From: Latilactobacillus sakei subsp. sakei DSM 20017 = JCM 1157
GTDB lineage: Bacteria > Bacillota > Bacilli > Lactobacillales > Lactobacillaceae
DNA length: 64,000 nt
Reading direction: 5' to 3'
Assembly (NCBI RefSeq): GCF_002370355.1
Contig: NZ_AP017929.1
Location: forward strand, 1,860,001-1,924,000
Position numbers and translations under genes: made by a program. Within the stretch, counting starts at the first letter, position 1, and each line of letters starts with the position of its first letter. The notes under the pieces were generated by a model, which saw only the letters and a list, made by a program, of their open reading frames with translations, searched no databases and was not told the DNA's origin. This document shows, in pieces, positions 7,050-13,669 of this stretch.

Positions 7050-7160
7050 TGAGTTATAGTTTAATCGGTAGAACTGATCATCACTTGAAATTCCTCCCAA
7101 GAAAAATCAAGTTAGAGACACTAAATGATGATCAATGCGGGTTCAATCCCCGCTAGCTCG
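7050..7160 (+). ncRNA. tRNA-like module with CCUCCC hairpin in place of the anticodon loop
   Basis: All tRNA parts except a normal anticodon loop are visible. The 7-bp acceptor stem pairs 7050-7056 with 7154-7160 (two G-U pairs). U8 and A9 are at 7057-7058. The D stem GTTT/GAAC (7059-7062, 7071-7074) has an 8-base loop containing GG. The T arm GCGGG/CCCGC (7137-7141, 7149-7153) has a 7-base loop TTCAATC. The D arm resembles that of tRNA-Gly. The anticodon stem is extended (GATCATC/GATGATC) and opens into two hairpins: ACTTGA/TCAAGT (7083-7112) with TTCCTCCCAAG in its loop, and TTAG/CTAA (7112-7124). No CCA is encoded and the variable region is only three bases, so it is not a decoding tRNA. 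Confidence 0.75.
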
Positions 7161-7182
7161 ATTTTCCTTCCAAGAAAATACA

Positions 7183-7214
7183 AAAAGGGTGATCATTATG
7201 ATCACCCTTTTTTT
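7183..7214. terminator. Bidirectional terminator shared by small RNA 3 and the LPXTG gene
   Basis: A 13-bp perfect stem (AAAGGGTGATCAT with its complement) with a one-base loop is flanked by A5 and T7. On the + strand it ends the RNA array; on the minus strand it lies 23 bases after the surface-protein stop codon. Confidence 0.9.
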
Positions 7215-7236
7215 GTGGCGTTATTCAGATAACTTA

Positions 7237-9186
7237 TTATTTATCACGTTTGATTGGTAATAAGCTCTTAAATAGTGCCACCATTGCGATTAAGAATGCC
7301 CCAACCGCTGCCCAGACACCAGTCTTATTGGCGTCTGTTTGTGGTAAATCGCCAGCTTTACTGTTAGCATTTTGACTACCAGTTGTGTCACTAACACCCA
7401 CATTTGACATATGATGGTTATTTTGACCACTATTCGATCCGTTATTCGTCAAATTATTGACGTTGTTTGAATTCCCTAGTTGCCCATTACCACCATTATT
7501 CGTTTGGCCACCATTACCGGCATTATTGTTGCCCGGATTATGACTACCGTTTGAATTACCATTCGTGTTGCCACCGTTACCAGTTCCGCCATTGCCGTTG
7601 CCAGAGCCATCCTGGTTATTATCGGCTACTCGAACTGTAACTGGTTGACCATCTTTTTCAAAGTCACCATTATGCGCAATAATCGTGACGATCAATCTTT
7701 GACCGGCTTTTAATTGCCCTGTTTTAACGATGAAATTGCCGTTGATATCAACCATACCGTATTTAACGGAACCATCAGGCATTGTCACGCTTGCTTCAAA
7801 CGTTGTACCTTCAGGGAATGGCTTATTGATAGTGACTTTACCAGTCACTTTCGTATCACCAGCTTTGACTGGGTCAACACTTGGTTTAGCAACCACATAG
7901 TTTTCTAGTGGGTTCGTCTCGCCTGGATTGCCGGCTTCAACGGTCACATTAACCTTATCGCTACCCTTTTCGTGATCGCCGTTATGTGCGATTATTTCGA
8001 CTGTTAATTTGTCACCTGCTTTAACTGCGTCGATTGGCACGTTAAAGTTACCATTTTCATCAACCGCGGCTGTTTTTTGCGTGCCGTCAGCTAAGGTAAC
8101 TGTCGCTTCAAAACTTGTGACATCTGGAATTGGTTCTTTTAAAATGACGTTCCCAGCGACTGTTGTTTGCCCAGCCACTGGTTGGGTTACCGTTGGTGTT
8201 GCCACATCATAATTTTCAATCGGATTAGTCGCAGTCGTTGGAAAATTCAACGTTACTGCTTCCCCTTCTTGCTCAACGGCCGTCAAAATGTCTGCTGAAA
8301 TTAAGGCATTATTAATCGCAGCTGCTTTAACCGTATCAGTTGGTACACCCGGATCACTAACTGTGGTATGCAAAGTACCGCTAGCCGAACCTAATAAATT
8401 ACCACTCAAAGCACTATCTAAAATTGTCGACGTGCCCCCGGCAATGGCATCAATAATTGCAAAAAGATCTGCACTTGCTTTTTGAAGCGCTTTCACTAAA
8501 GTCTCGATAAGTATATTGTCCGAATGAACGGCTGCGATTGCATCCCGCAAAGTATTAAATAATGCCGCATAGGCTTGATGCACATAACGACCAAAACCTT
8601 GCGTAAAGTCGACCGAAATTGTTTTACCATCAGGAGAGACGTTAGCAGTAACCGTTTCTTGATAACTACCTAAATCTTGAACTTTCTTAAGATCATTGAA
8701 GGCCGCAACAACTGCTGGAATTTTTAAAGCCTTATCCAAAGCAGTAATTGTTAAACCTAATGCATCAAATAACGTTTTAACACCTGGGACATCGCCAGGT
8801 ATGATTGGTAAAAGATCAGCTTGAATATCAACTGTACTACCACCAACGACTTTACCCTGAAGCGAAGCGGGTAAGGCGTAAACCAAAACCTTTTTATCCG
8901 CAACACCCACTGTTGCAACACCTTGCCCCGTATAATTTAACGATAGATCAAAGTTTCCCTGTGCATTAGGGGTCATTTGTGTCCCCGTTGTCGAGGTCAA
9001 ACTCGCATTTTGCAAAATCGAAATATCAGCTAAGCCGGCCCGTGGATTCACCTGACTCGCTTGCGCCCGATTTTGATTGATGACAAAGACACTCGCCACC
9101 CCAACACCACTATTCAGTAATAACAACGTGCCACTACAGACATATAATGTCCGCCTAAGCAATTTCTTATGACTAACCTTTTTCAT
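7237..9186 (-). CDS. LPXTG cell-wall-anchored surface protein with two Ig-like repeats
   Basis: A 649-residue secreted protein. The signal peptide covers residues 1-43 (basic KKLLRR start, hydrophobic core, cleavage near RAQAS). A folded N-terminal region (about 45-310) resembles the adhesive domain of Gram-positive surface proteins. Two repeats of about 95 residues each begin NPIENY or NPLENY and end near IIAHNGDxEK. A Gly/Asn/Ser-rich spacer follows (about 520-600). The sorting signal is LPQTD, then a hydrophobic segment and KRDK. A sortase would link it to peptidoglycan after Thr. It probably mediates adhesion or aggregation. Its RBS (AAAGGAG) is not the GGGAGG type expected of RNA-array targets. 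Confidence 0.85.
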   Translation of the reverse strand: MKKVSHKKLLRRTLYVCSGTLLLLNSGVGVASVFVINQNRAQASQVNPRAGLADISILQNASLTSTTGTQMTPNAQGNFDLSLNYTGQGVATVGVADKKVLVYALPASLQGKVVGGSTVDIQADLLPIIPGDVPGVKTLFDALGLTITALDKALKIPAVVAAFNDLKKVQDLGSYQETVTANVSPDGKTISVDFTQGFGRYVHQAYAALFNTLRDAIAAVHSDNILIETLVKALQKASADLFAIIDAIAGGTSTILDSALSGNLLGSASGTLHTTVSDPGVPTDTVKAAAINNALISADILTAVEQEGEAVTLNFPTTATNPIENYDVATPTVTQPVAGQTTVAGNVILKEPIPDVTSFEATVTLADGTQKTAAVDENGNFNVPIDAVKAGDKLTVEIIAHNGDHEKGSDKVNVTVEAGNPGETNPLENYVVAKPSVDPVKAGDTKVTGKVTINKPFPEGTTFEASVTMPDGSVKYGMVDINGNFIVKTGQLKAGQRLIVTIIAHNGDFEKDGQPVTVRVADNNQDGSGNGNGGTGNGGNTNGNSNGSHNPGNNNAGNGGQTNNGGNGQLGNSNNVNNLTNNGSNSGQNNHHMSNVGVSDTTGSQNANSKAGDLPQTDANKTGVWAAVGAFLIAMVALFKSLLPIKRDK

Positions 9187-9283
9187 TTGGCAACACTCCT
9201 TTCGTATAGTTTCAACTTAACATTCACAAAATACAAAAGGTGATTTTATGCTTATGGTAATTATTAGTTATAAAAAATAACAC

Positions 9284-9317
9284 AAAAAAGCCCCCATGAC
9301 TATATAGCCATAGGTGC
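9284..9317 (-). terminator. Terminator of the nucleoside hydrolase gene
   Basis: An imperfect stem (GCACCTATGGCT with AGTCATGGGGGC on the minus strand) is followed by TTTTTTG. Bases 9187-9283 between it and the surface-protein start hold only that gene's promoter region, with RBS AAAGGAG. Confidence 0.7.
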
Positions 9318-9375
9318 TTACTTTAACGCTAATATACGACCTTCATTTTAATAATACTATTTTTTTGCTTGTTAA

Positions 9376-10335
9376 TTATTTTGCTACTTTTAAGAGTTGC
9401 CCAATCCGTGTTTTGAACTCAGCTAAAAAGCGTGGTGTATCAACTTGCACACAGACAGCTGTTCTCGTTTTTGGATCGTCCAAACGGGCATTGTCCCCAA
9501 TTGTCCGACCACGTGAAGGCCCTTCGACCTCTGTTTTCAGATTCAATGGGAAGGTTGTCACAAGGCTTGAATCAATTGCCACTGCAACTGCTAATGGATC
9601 ATGTAGGGCACAACCATGTAAATGAGGTGATGTTACTTCATACGCCTTAATATAATAATCAACCATATCAGCATAGGCTTTGGCCGCATCCGTTGCAAGT
9701 TCCCGCCATTCCTGGGTATCCGTCTTAGTGAAGAGTGTTCTGAGTGTCACATCTAAGCCGACCATCGTGACTGGTAACCCACTCTTGAAAAGTAAATCAG
9801 CTGCTTCTGGATCTTGACTAATATTAGCTTCCGCATATGGCGAAACATTCCCACAAACTGTGAGCGCGCCACCCATGATGACAATTTGTCCCACTTTTTG
9901 AAGCGTTGGTAAATCCTTTTGAATTGCTAATGCTAAATTCGTCATTGGACCAGTCGCGACAATGCTGAGATCAGCCCCATACTGTTGACAAGCAGCTAAT
10001 ATAAAATCAACAGCTGATTGACTAGCGGCATCCGCATGCGGTTGTGTTAAATGGATTTCGCCGACCCCATCTTGCCCGTGGATTTCCGCACTAATTGGTA
10101 ACACGCTAAAGTCGTTAGTCGTCGTAGAATGACCAGCCCCTAAATAAACTGGGATTTCTGGATGGCCCAATAAATGTAAGATTTGTTGACTATTGACGAC
10201 ACTTCTTTCCGTCAAAACATTGCCATATTCTGAGGTAATGCCAATTAATTCAACTTCTGGTGAACCCAATGCATAGGCAATCGCCAAAGCATCATCAATC
10301 CCAGTATCTAAATCTAAAATCATTTTGTGTGTCAT
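9376..10335 (-). CDS. Ribonucleoside hydrolase (inosine/uridine-preferring family)
   Basis: A 319-residue cytoplasmic enzyme that splits the N-glycosidic bond of nucleosides to free base and ribose. The calcium-binding N-terminus LDLDTGIDDALA shows the DxDxGxDD signature. The middle has VIMGGAL and ANISQDPEAAD; the C-terminal half has a histidine in HDPLAVA. The start is the ATG at 10335, preceded by GGAGGAG; an in-frame ATG 20 codons upstream lies in the promoter. In lactobacilli of meat such enzymes feed nucleoside use. A cre-like site lies between promoter and start codon. Confidence 0.9.
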   Translation of the reverse strand: MTHKMILDLDTGIDDALAIAYALGSPEVELIGITSEYGNVLTERSVVNSQQILHLLGHPEIPVYLGAGHSTTTNDFSVLPISAEIHGQDGVGEIHLTQPHADAASQSAVDFILAACQQYGADLSIVATGPMTNLALAIQKDLPTLQKVGQIVIMGGALTVCGNVSPYAEANISQDPEAADLLFKSGLPVTMVGLDVTLRTLFTKTDTQEWRELATDAAKAYADMVDYYIKAYEVTSPHLHGCALHDPLAVAVAIDSSLVTTFPLNLKTEVEGPSRGRTIGDNARLDDPKTRTAVCVQVDTPRFLAEFKTRIGQLLKVAK

Positions 10336-10356
10336 TTTACAACTCCTCCTAAACTT

Positions 10357-10412
10357 TGTGAACGCTTTTTTGGTACTAACTTTAGTGTACCGCATTGCGC
10401 GAACAACGTAAA
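10357..10412 (-). promoter_or_regulatory. Promoter of the nucleoside hydrolase gene with cre-like site
   Basis: On the minus strand -35 TTTACG (10407-10412), a 17-bp spacer and -10 TACACT (10384-10389) form a sigma-A promoter. A 14-bp sequence at 10357-10370 matches the CcpA cre consensus at 12 positions, with a perfect right half GCGTTCACA. Lying just after the start of transcription, it could act as a roadblock. Confidence 0.5.
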
Positions 10413-10549
10413 TTCTAAACTGTAATCCAACCGATTATTCTTAAATTTGTTTAAAGTTAACTAAATCACACTAAAATTCGGGGGTATTTTGATTCTTTTA
10501 CCGTATTATTTGTTAAGCTGAACTTTACTATCAATTGGGAGGCAATTCA

Positions 10550-11131
10550 TTGGCAACAATCACGTCTAAAATACGGATCGGACTAGTTTTCAGTGGCCTA
10601 TTAGTGCTACTGACTGGCTGTGGCCTACATCAAAGCAGTCAAGCACCCGCTCGAACCTGGGAAACTAACCAAGAAGAACAACAACGGCAAAGTCGCTTCA
10701 TTAAAAAAATCGGTCAAAATGCTAAATTGGTCTATCAAAAAAAGCATCAGGTTTTACCTAGTATTGTTATCGCGCAAGCCATTATCGAATCTGACTGGGG
10801 GCGCAGCGATTTAGCAACCAAGGCCAATAACCTTTTTGGTGTTAAGGGACAATACCAAGGGCAGCAAATCCTAATGAACACCGACGAATACGAAAATAAT
10901 CAACGAACAACGATTAAAGATTACTTCAAAGTTTACCCTTCTCTTGAAATCGCAATTCAAGATCACAGTAATTTTCTGAGTGTTGGCACTTACGCGACAC
11001 TCACCAACCTCACTAATTATGCGGAACAAGCCGACCTCTTACAAAAAGCTGGTTATGCCACTGATCCTAACTACGCAACTAAAATTAAAAAGGCAATCCA
11101 AGACTATGACTTGGCGGAATATGATGCTTAA
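10550..11131 (+). CDS. Secreted GH73 lipoprotein, peptidoglycan N-acetylglucosaminidase-like
   Basis: A 193-residue lipoprotein. The signal peptide ends in lipobox LTGC (residues 23-26), so the protein is lipid-anchored outside the membrane. The catalytic domain (about 45-190) has AQAIIESDWGRSDLA with the conserved Glu, NNLFGVKG, and YPSLEIAIQDHSNFL, as in glycoside hydrolase family 73. It would trim peptidoglycan glycan strands. The start is TTG at 10550, 7 bases after the Shine-Dalgarno GGGAGG; an upstream TTG at 10535 would place the SD inside the gene. The RBS (TTGGGAGG) is complementary to eight bases of the RNA-array loops. Confidence 0.85.
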   Translation: MATITSKIRIGLVFSGLLVLLTGCGLHQSSQAPARTWETNQEEQQRQSRFIKKIGQNAKLVYQKKHQVLPSIVIAQAIIESDWGRSDLATKANNLFGVKGQYQGQQILMNTDEYENNQRTTIKDYFKVYPSLEIAIQDHSNFLSVGTYATLTNLTNYAEQADLLQKAGYATDPNYATKIKKAIQDYDLAEYDA

Positions 11132-11133
11132 AT

Positions 11134-11218
11134 TAGAAAACGCCTGATATCGGTTAATTGATATCAGGCGTTTTCTAATAGAATTGACGAAGGCCACCTA
11201 TTTCTAGGTGGCCTTCTA
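11134..11218 (+). terminator. Two tandem hairpins after the GH73 gene
   Basis: The first is a near-perfect 18-bp stem (TAGAAAACGCCTGATATC with its complement, 8-base loop). The second is GAAGGCCACCTA/TAGGTGGCCTTC with a 4-base loop. Both have short A/T-rich flanks rather than long T runs. They may end transcription from either side or protect RNA ends. Confidence 0.55.
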
Positions 11219-11241
11219 ATTAATTTCGCATATTAAATTCT

Positions 11242-11510
11242 GACATAATGTCGGGGCGCCAGTCACTAATTGGCGCCGCTCGCTAGTACTAAATCACTAG
11301 CGGTTAAGGCATGTTCATATGCCGGTTTTATTTTTGGGTTAATGCAATTATGTCTCAATTCTTGTGTTTCTAAATATTTTCTCGTTTAAACAGCGTAAGC
11401 CGCCTCTTTACACTACTTGTAACTCCAGGGTTACTCCAGTTGATTAAAGTCTTCAAACAATACTTGATACTACAGTGATACGTGCTGATTAACTAATAAA
11501 TAGTATAACA
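11242..11510. other. Structured intergenic region upstream of clpP, possible small RNA
   Basis: Four hairpins stand in a row: GACAtaatGTC, GGCGCCA/TGGCGCC (11255-11277), CGCTAGT/ACTAGCG (11281-11302) and GGCAT/ATGCC (11308-11323). On the + strand a T-rich tract (11326-11335) follows the last one. On the minus strand an extended -10 (TGTTATACT, about 11505-11513) points into the region, and GTAACcctggaGTTAC (about 11418-11434) is a further hairpin. The direction of transcription is not settled. No motif of tmRNA, RNase P RNA, SRP RNA or a T-box is present. I do not recognise it. Confidence 0.4.
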
Positions 11511-11563
11511 TATTCTGGATTAAATTGCACCCTACATAATTAATCAGTATTTAGGACTTACCA

Positions 11564-11603
11564 TTTGACCATAGTTGACCTTTGCTGTAAAATTTGGTTT
11601 ATA
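11564..11603 (+). promoter_or_regulatory. clpP promoter with CtsR operator
   Basis: TTTGACCATAGTTGACC (11564-11580), read on the other strand, is GGTCAAC-TAT-GGTCAAA. This matches the CtsR heptad repeat GGTCAAA-N3-GGTCAAA with one change. It overlaps the -35 TTGACC (11575-11580); after 17 bp comes -10 TTTATA (11598-11603). CtsR would repress clpP until heat or protein-folding stress. The leader contains a hairpin with arms GAAGAT and ATCTTC before the RBS. Confidence 0.8.
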
Positions 11604-11674
11604 GATTATTGGGAAGATTGACCAATTACTTTGGTTAAGCCCATCTTCTCAGCTTTATATAAGGAGGCAATTCA

Positions 11675-12259
11675 ATGTTAGTACCGACAGTTATCGAACA
11701 AACATCTCGTGGCGAACGCGCCTACGATATTTACTCTCGTTTACTAAAAGACCGGATCATCATGTTATCTGGTGAAGTAAACGACCAAATGGCTAACACA
11801 ATCATTGCGCAATTACTATTCTTGGATGCGCAAGATTCAGATAAGGATATTTCAATCTACATCAACTCACCTGGTGGTTCTGTGACAGCCGGTTTGGCAA
11901 TCATGGATACAATGAACTTCATTAAATCTGATGTTCAAACAATCGCTATGGGCATGGCTGCTTCAATGGCCAGCGTTTTACTTTCAGCTGGGACAAAAGG
12001 CAAACGTTTTGCATTGCCTAACTCAACAGTCTTGATTCACCAACCTTTAGGTGGTGCACAAGGTCAACAAACTGAAATTGAAATCGCAGCTCGCGAAATT
12101 TTGAAGACTCGGAAACGTTTGAACCAAATCTTGGCAGATAATTCTGGTCAAAGCTTCGAAAAATTACAAGCAGACACTGATCGTGATAACTACATGACAG
12201 CCCAAGAAGCAAAAGATTACGGTTTGATTGACGACATTATGGTTAACCAACCAAAATAG
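11675..12259 (+). CDS. clpP: ATP-dependent Clp protease proteolytic subunit ClpP
   Basis: A 194-residue serine peptidase subunit. The catalytic Ser is in [14 protein letters not shown] (residue about 98), His in [12 protein letters not shown] (about 123), and Asp in the C-terminal part (about 172). Two heptameric rings form the chamber, fed by ClpC, ClpE or ClpX. N-terminal [23 protein letters not shown] is almost invariant in Firmicutes. The RBS AAGGAGG precedes ATG. Controlled by CtsR (see promoter). It is a single-gene unit closed by a strong terminator. Confidence 0.97.
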   Translation: MLVPTVIEQTSRGERAYDIYSRLLKDRIIMLSGEVNDQMANTIIAQLLFLDAQDSDKDISIYINSPGGSVTAGLAIMDTMNFIKSDVQTIAMGMAASMASVLLSAGTKGKRFALPNSTVLIHQPLGGAQGQQTEIEIAAREILKTRKRLNQILADNSGQSFEKLQADTDRDNYMTAQEAKDYGLIDDIMVNQPK

Positions 12260-12294
12260 AGTGCTGACTCAAACGCTTTGACTTTGAGGATTAA

Positions 12295-12341
12295 CAAAAA
12301 ATGGCAATTATGGTGTTTTTCAACCATGATTGCCATTTTTT
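12295..12341 (+). terminator. clpP terminator
   Basis: A long stem AAAAAATGGCAAT/ATTGCCATTTTTT contains an inner ATGGT/ACCAT pair. The T run is on the + strand. Confidence 0.85.
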
Positions 12342-12400
12342 GTTTAACCGGAAAAGACAGTTTGAGGAAGCACGTTTTCATTCCGGACATTACTTCAAAC

Positions 12401-12438
12401 AGGACACCTCAAGTTTAAACCTTGTGATGTCCTTTTTT
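12401..12438 (+). terminator. Second hairpin with T run between clpP and the DsbA-like gene
   Basis: AGGACA/TGTCCT with an inner CAAG/CTTG pair and mismatches is followed by six T. It may be a back-up terminator of clpP or the end of a short transcript between 12345 and 12438. Confidence 0.5.
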
Positions 12439-12483
12439 GCTACGTATTTGCTATACTTAGTTTAATACAGAGGAGGTTTTATT

Positions 12484-13008
12484 ATGGATATTAGTGTTAT
12501 TAAAAGTGATCAAGTGACAACTGAAGGTGGCATTGTCATTGGCCATCCTGAAGCACCCGTCACACTTGTTGAATTTTTGAATTTAGCTTGTCCCTATTGT
12601 CGCAAATGGTTCCTCAAATCAGAGGAACAGCTCACTAAGGCCGTCGAAGCCGGTAAAGTACGACGAATCATCAAACCATATAACAAGGATAAAGATGATC
12701 TATTAATCGGTAACCTCGCCCATACTTACCTACCCTTCGATCAACCCGCTGTTGCTTTAAACGCCATCCATTTTCTCTACACTCATCAAAAAACGTGGCG
12801 CCCTGATTTATCGGATTCTGAATTCGATAAATACATGCAGGCTAACCTTAAACTAAGCCCACTTGATAATACCGTGCAGTTAGCTGCCATTGTTGACGAA
12901 GCTCAAGCCGCCAATATCAAATTCGTCCCAACAATCATCGCTGGTGAACACATTTTTGATGAATCAATAACACCAGAAGAACTCGATAGGATTTTACAAG
13001 CTAAATAG
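12484..13008 (+). CDS. Thioredoxin-fold protein, DsbA family
   Basis: A 174-residue protein with the active-site motif CPYC (LNLACPYCRKW, residues about 36-39) after a beta strand VTLVEFLNLA. An inserted helical domain and a cis-Pro segment FVPTIIAGEHIF near residue 150 follow. There is no signal peptide, so it works in the cytoplasm, unlike periplasmic DsbA. By family it reduces or exchanges disulfides and may protect against oxidative stress. RBS GAGGAGG is strong. A terminator on each side makes it monocistronic. The MarR/OhrR-like gene converges with it. Confidence 0.8.
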   Translation: MDISVIKSDQVTTEGGIVIGHPEAPVTLVEFLNLACPYCRKWFLKSEEQLTKAVEAGKVRRIIKPYNKDKDDLLIGNLAHTYLPFDQPAVALNAIHFLYTHQKTWRPDLSDSEFDKYMQANLKLSPLDNTVQLAAIVDEAQAANIKFVPTIIAGEHIFDESITPEELDRILQAK

Positions 13009-13010
13009 GT

Positions 13011-13047
13011 AAAGCGCGCCTTTGATTTGTTCAAGGGCGCGCTTTTT
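13011..13047 (+). terminator. Terminator of the DsbA-like gene
   Basis: The stem AAAGCGCGCC/GGGCGCGCTTT is followed by T5 on the + strand. Confidence 0.85.
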
Positions 13048-13052
13048 AATAT

Positions 13053-13097
13053 AAAAAAGCGATCAAAGTTCTTTAAAACAAGAACCTCGATCGCTTA
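13053..13097 (-). terminator. Terminator of the OhrR-like gene
   Basis: AAGCGATC/GATCGCTT has an inner GTTCTT/AAGAAC pair. On the minus strand it is followed by TTTTTTATA. Confidence 0.85.
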
Positions 13098-13122
13098 ATT
13101 TTTGCACTCATCATGATTTGCT

Positions 13123-13578
13123 TTAAGCAAATCGATCAGTGTCTGATTGAATGGCATTTAAATGTTTTTCGACTTCATTCATGCTTTGACGTAAGTCATG
13201 ATATTTGTCGCTTGTGAAATCTAGGTAGTTGGTACAGTTACCGACACGTTCGTAGATTTCAAGTTTTTGTGATTCTGCTTGATCTGTTAATGAAACATCA
13301 ACGCGACGTTCATCGTCAGATGTGCGCTTACGATCAACCCAACCATCCGCTTCTAAGCGTTTCAATAGTGGTGTTAATGTCCCACTATCTAATTCTAAAT
13401 GGTGACCTAATTCCTTAACTGACATTGTCCCATGTTCCCACAATGCTAACATTGCAATGAATTGTGGATAAGTTAAGCCATAAGGTTTCAAGACCTTTCC
13501 GTAAAAATGGTTGTAAGCTTTCTGTGCGCGATAAATCGAAAAGCATAATTGCTCATCTAATAATACTGGTTTAATCAT
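13123..13578 (-). CDS. MarR-family regulator, OhrR-like thiol peroxide sensor
   Basis: A 151-residue winged-helix protein. The N-terminal LDEQLCFSIYRA carries the conserved reactive cysteine (residue 12). Tyrosines follow in AYNHFYGKVLKPYGLTYPQF, which in OhrR hydrogen-bond the cysteine. The recognition helix is in SGTLTPLLKRLEADGWVDRKR, followed by the wing DDERRVDVSLT. OhrR represses a hydroperoxide reductase gene until organic peroxide oxidises the cysteine. No ohr gene is in the window. An OhrR-type palindrome lies in its own promoter. The RBS (GGGGAGGAA) could pair with the RNA-array loops. Confidence 0.85.
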   Translation of the reverse strand: MIKPVLLDEQLCFSIYRAQKAYNHFYGKVLKPYGLTYPQFIAMLALWEHGTMSVKELGHHLELDSGTLTPLLKRLEADGWVDRKRTSDDERRVDVSLTDQAESQKLEIYERVGNCTNYLDFTSDKYHDLRQSMNEVEKHLNAIQSDTDRFA

Positions 13579-13610
13579 ATGTTTTCCTCCCCGGAAACCC
13601 GTTAGTTTAT

Positions 13611-13639
13611 AGTGTACACAATTTAATTGCGAAAGTCAA
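13611..13639 (-). promoter_or_regulatory. Promoter of the OhrR-like gene with OhrR-type operator
   Basis: -35 TTGACT (13634-13639), a 17-bp spacer and -10 TACACT (13611-13616) on the minus strand. The spacer contains the perfect 11-bp palindrome CAATTTAATTG (13619-13629), the core of the OhrR operator ACAATTNAATTGT. This points to autorepression. Confidence 0.75.
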
Positions 13640-13669
13640 CGCTTGTGCACTTATTAACGAGTATTTCTT

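Larger units (their letters stand above)
6961..7214 (+). ncRNA. Small RNA 3: CCUCCC-loop hairpins, tRNA-like module and terminator
   Basis: Hairpins TCAGAT/ATCTGA (6961-6990) and ATTAGAC/GTCTAAT (7005-7037) repeat those of small RNA 2. The tRNA-like module follows at 7050-7160, then hairpin ATTTTC/GAAAAT (7161-7179) with loop CTTCCAA. The terminator is AAAGGGTGATCAT/ATGATCACCCTTT with a T run to 7214. Total length is about 254 nt, or about 440 nt when read from promoter 2. This unit joins the anti-Shine-Dalgarno hairpins to a tRNA fold in one transcript. Confidence 0.65.

Noticed and set aside
7050-7160. Functional tRNA gene or tRNA with intron
   Set aside because: There is no plausible 7-base anticodon loop; the insert is a defined CCUCCC hairpin like those around it and too short for a group I intron; no CCA and a three-base variable region.
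6475-7214. Reading the hairpin array as ribosome binding sites (GGGAGG) on the minus strand
   Set aside because: No ORFs follow the GGGAGG sequences on the minus strand, while the promoters, T tracts and tRNA-like arms all make sense only on the + strand.
10535-11131. GH73 gene starting at TTG 10535
   Set aside because: That start would overlap the Shine-Dalgarno GGGAGG (10537-10542); the TTG at 10550 has correct spacing and gives a normal lipoprotein signal peptide.
11134-11510. tmRNA, RNase P RNA, SRP RNA or T-box leader
   Set aside because: No tag reading frame or tRNA-like ends, no conserved RNase P or SRP core motifs, and no T-box sequence or aminoacyl-tRNA gene follows.
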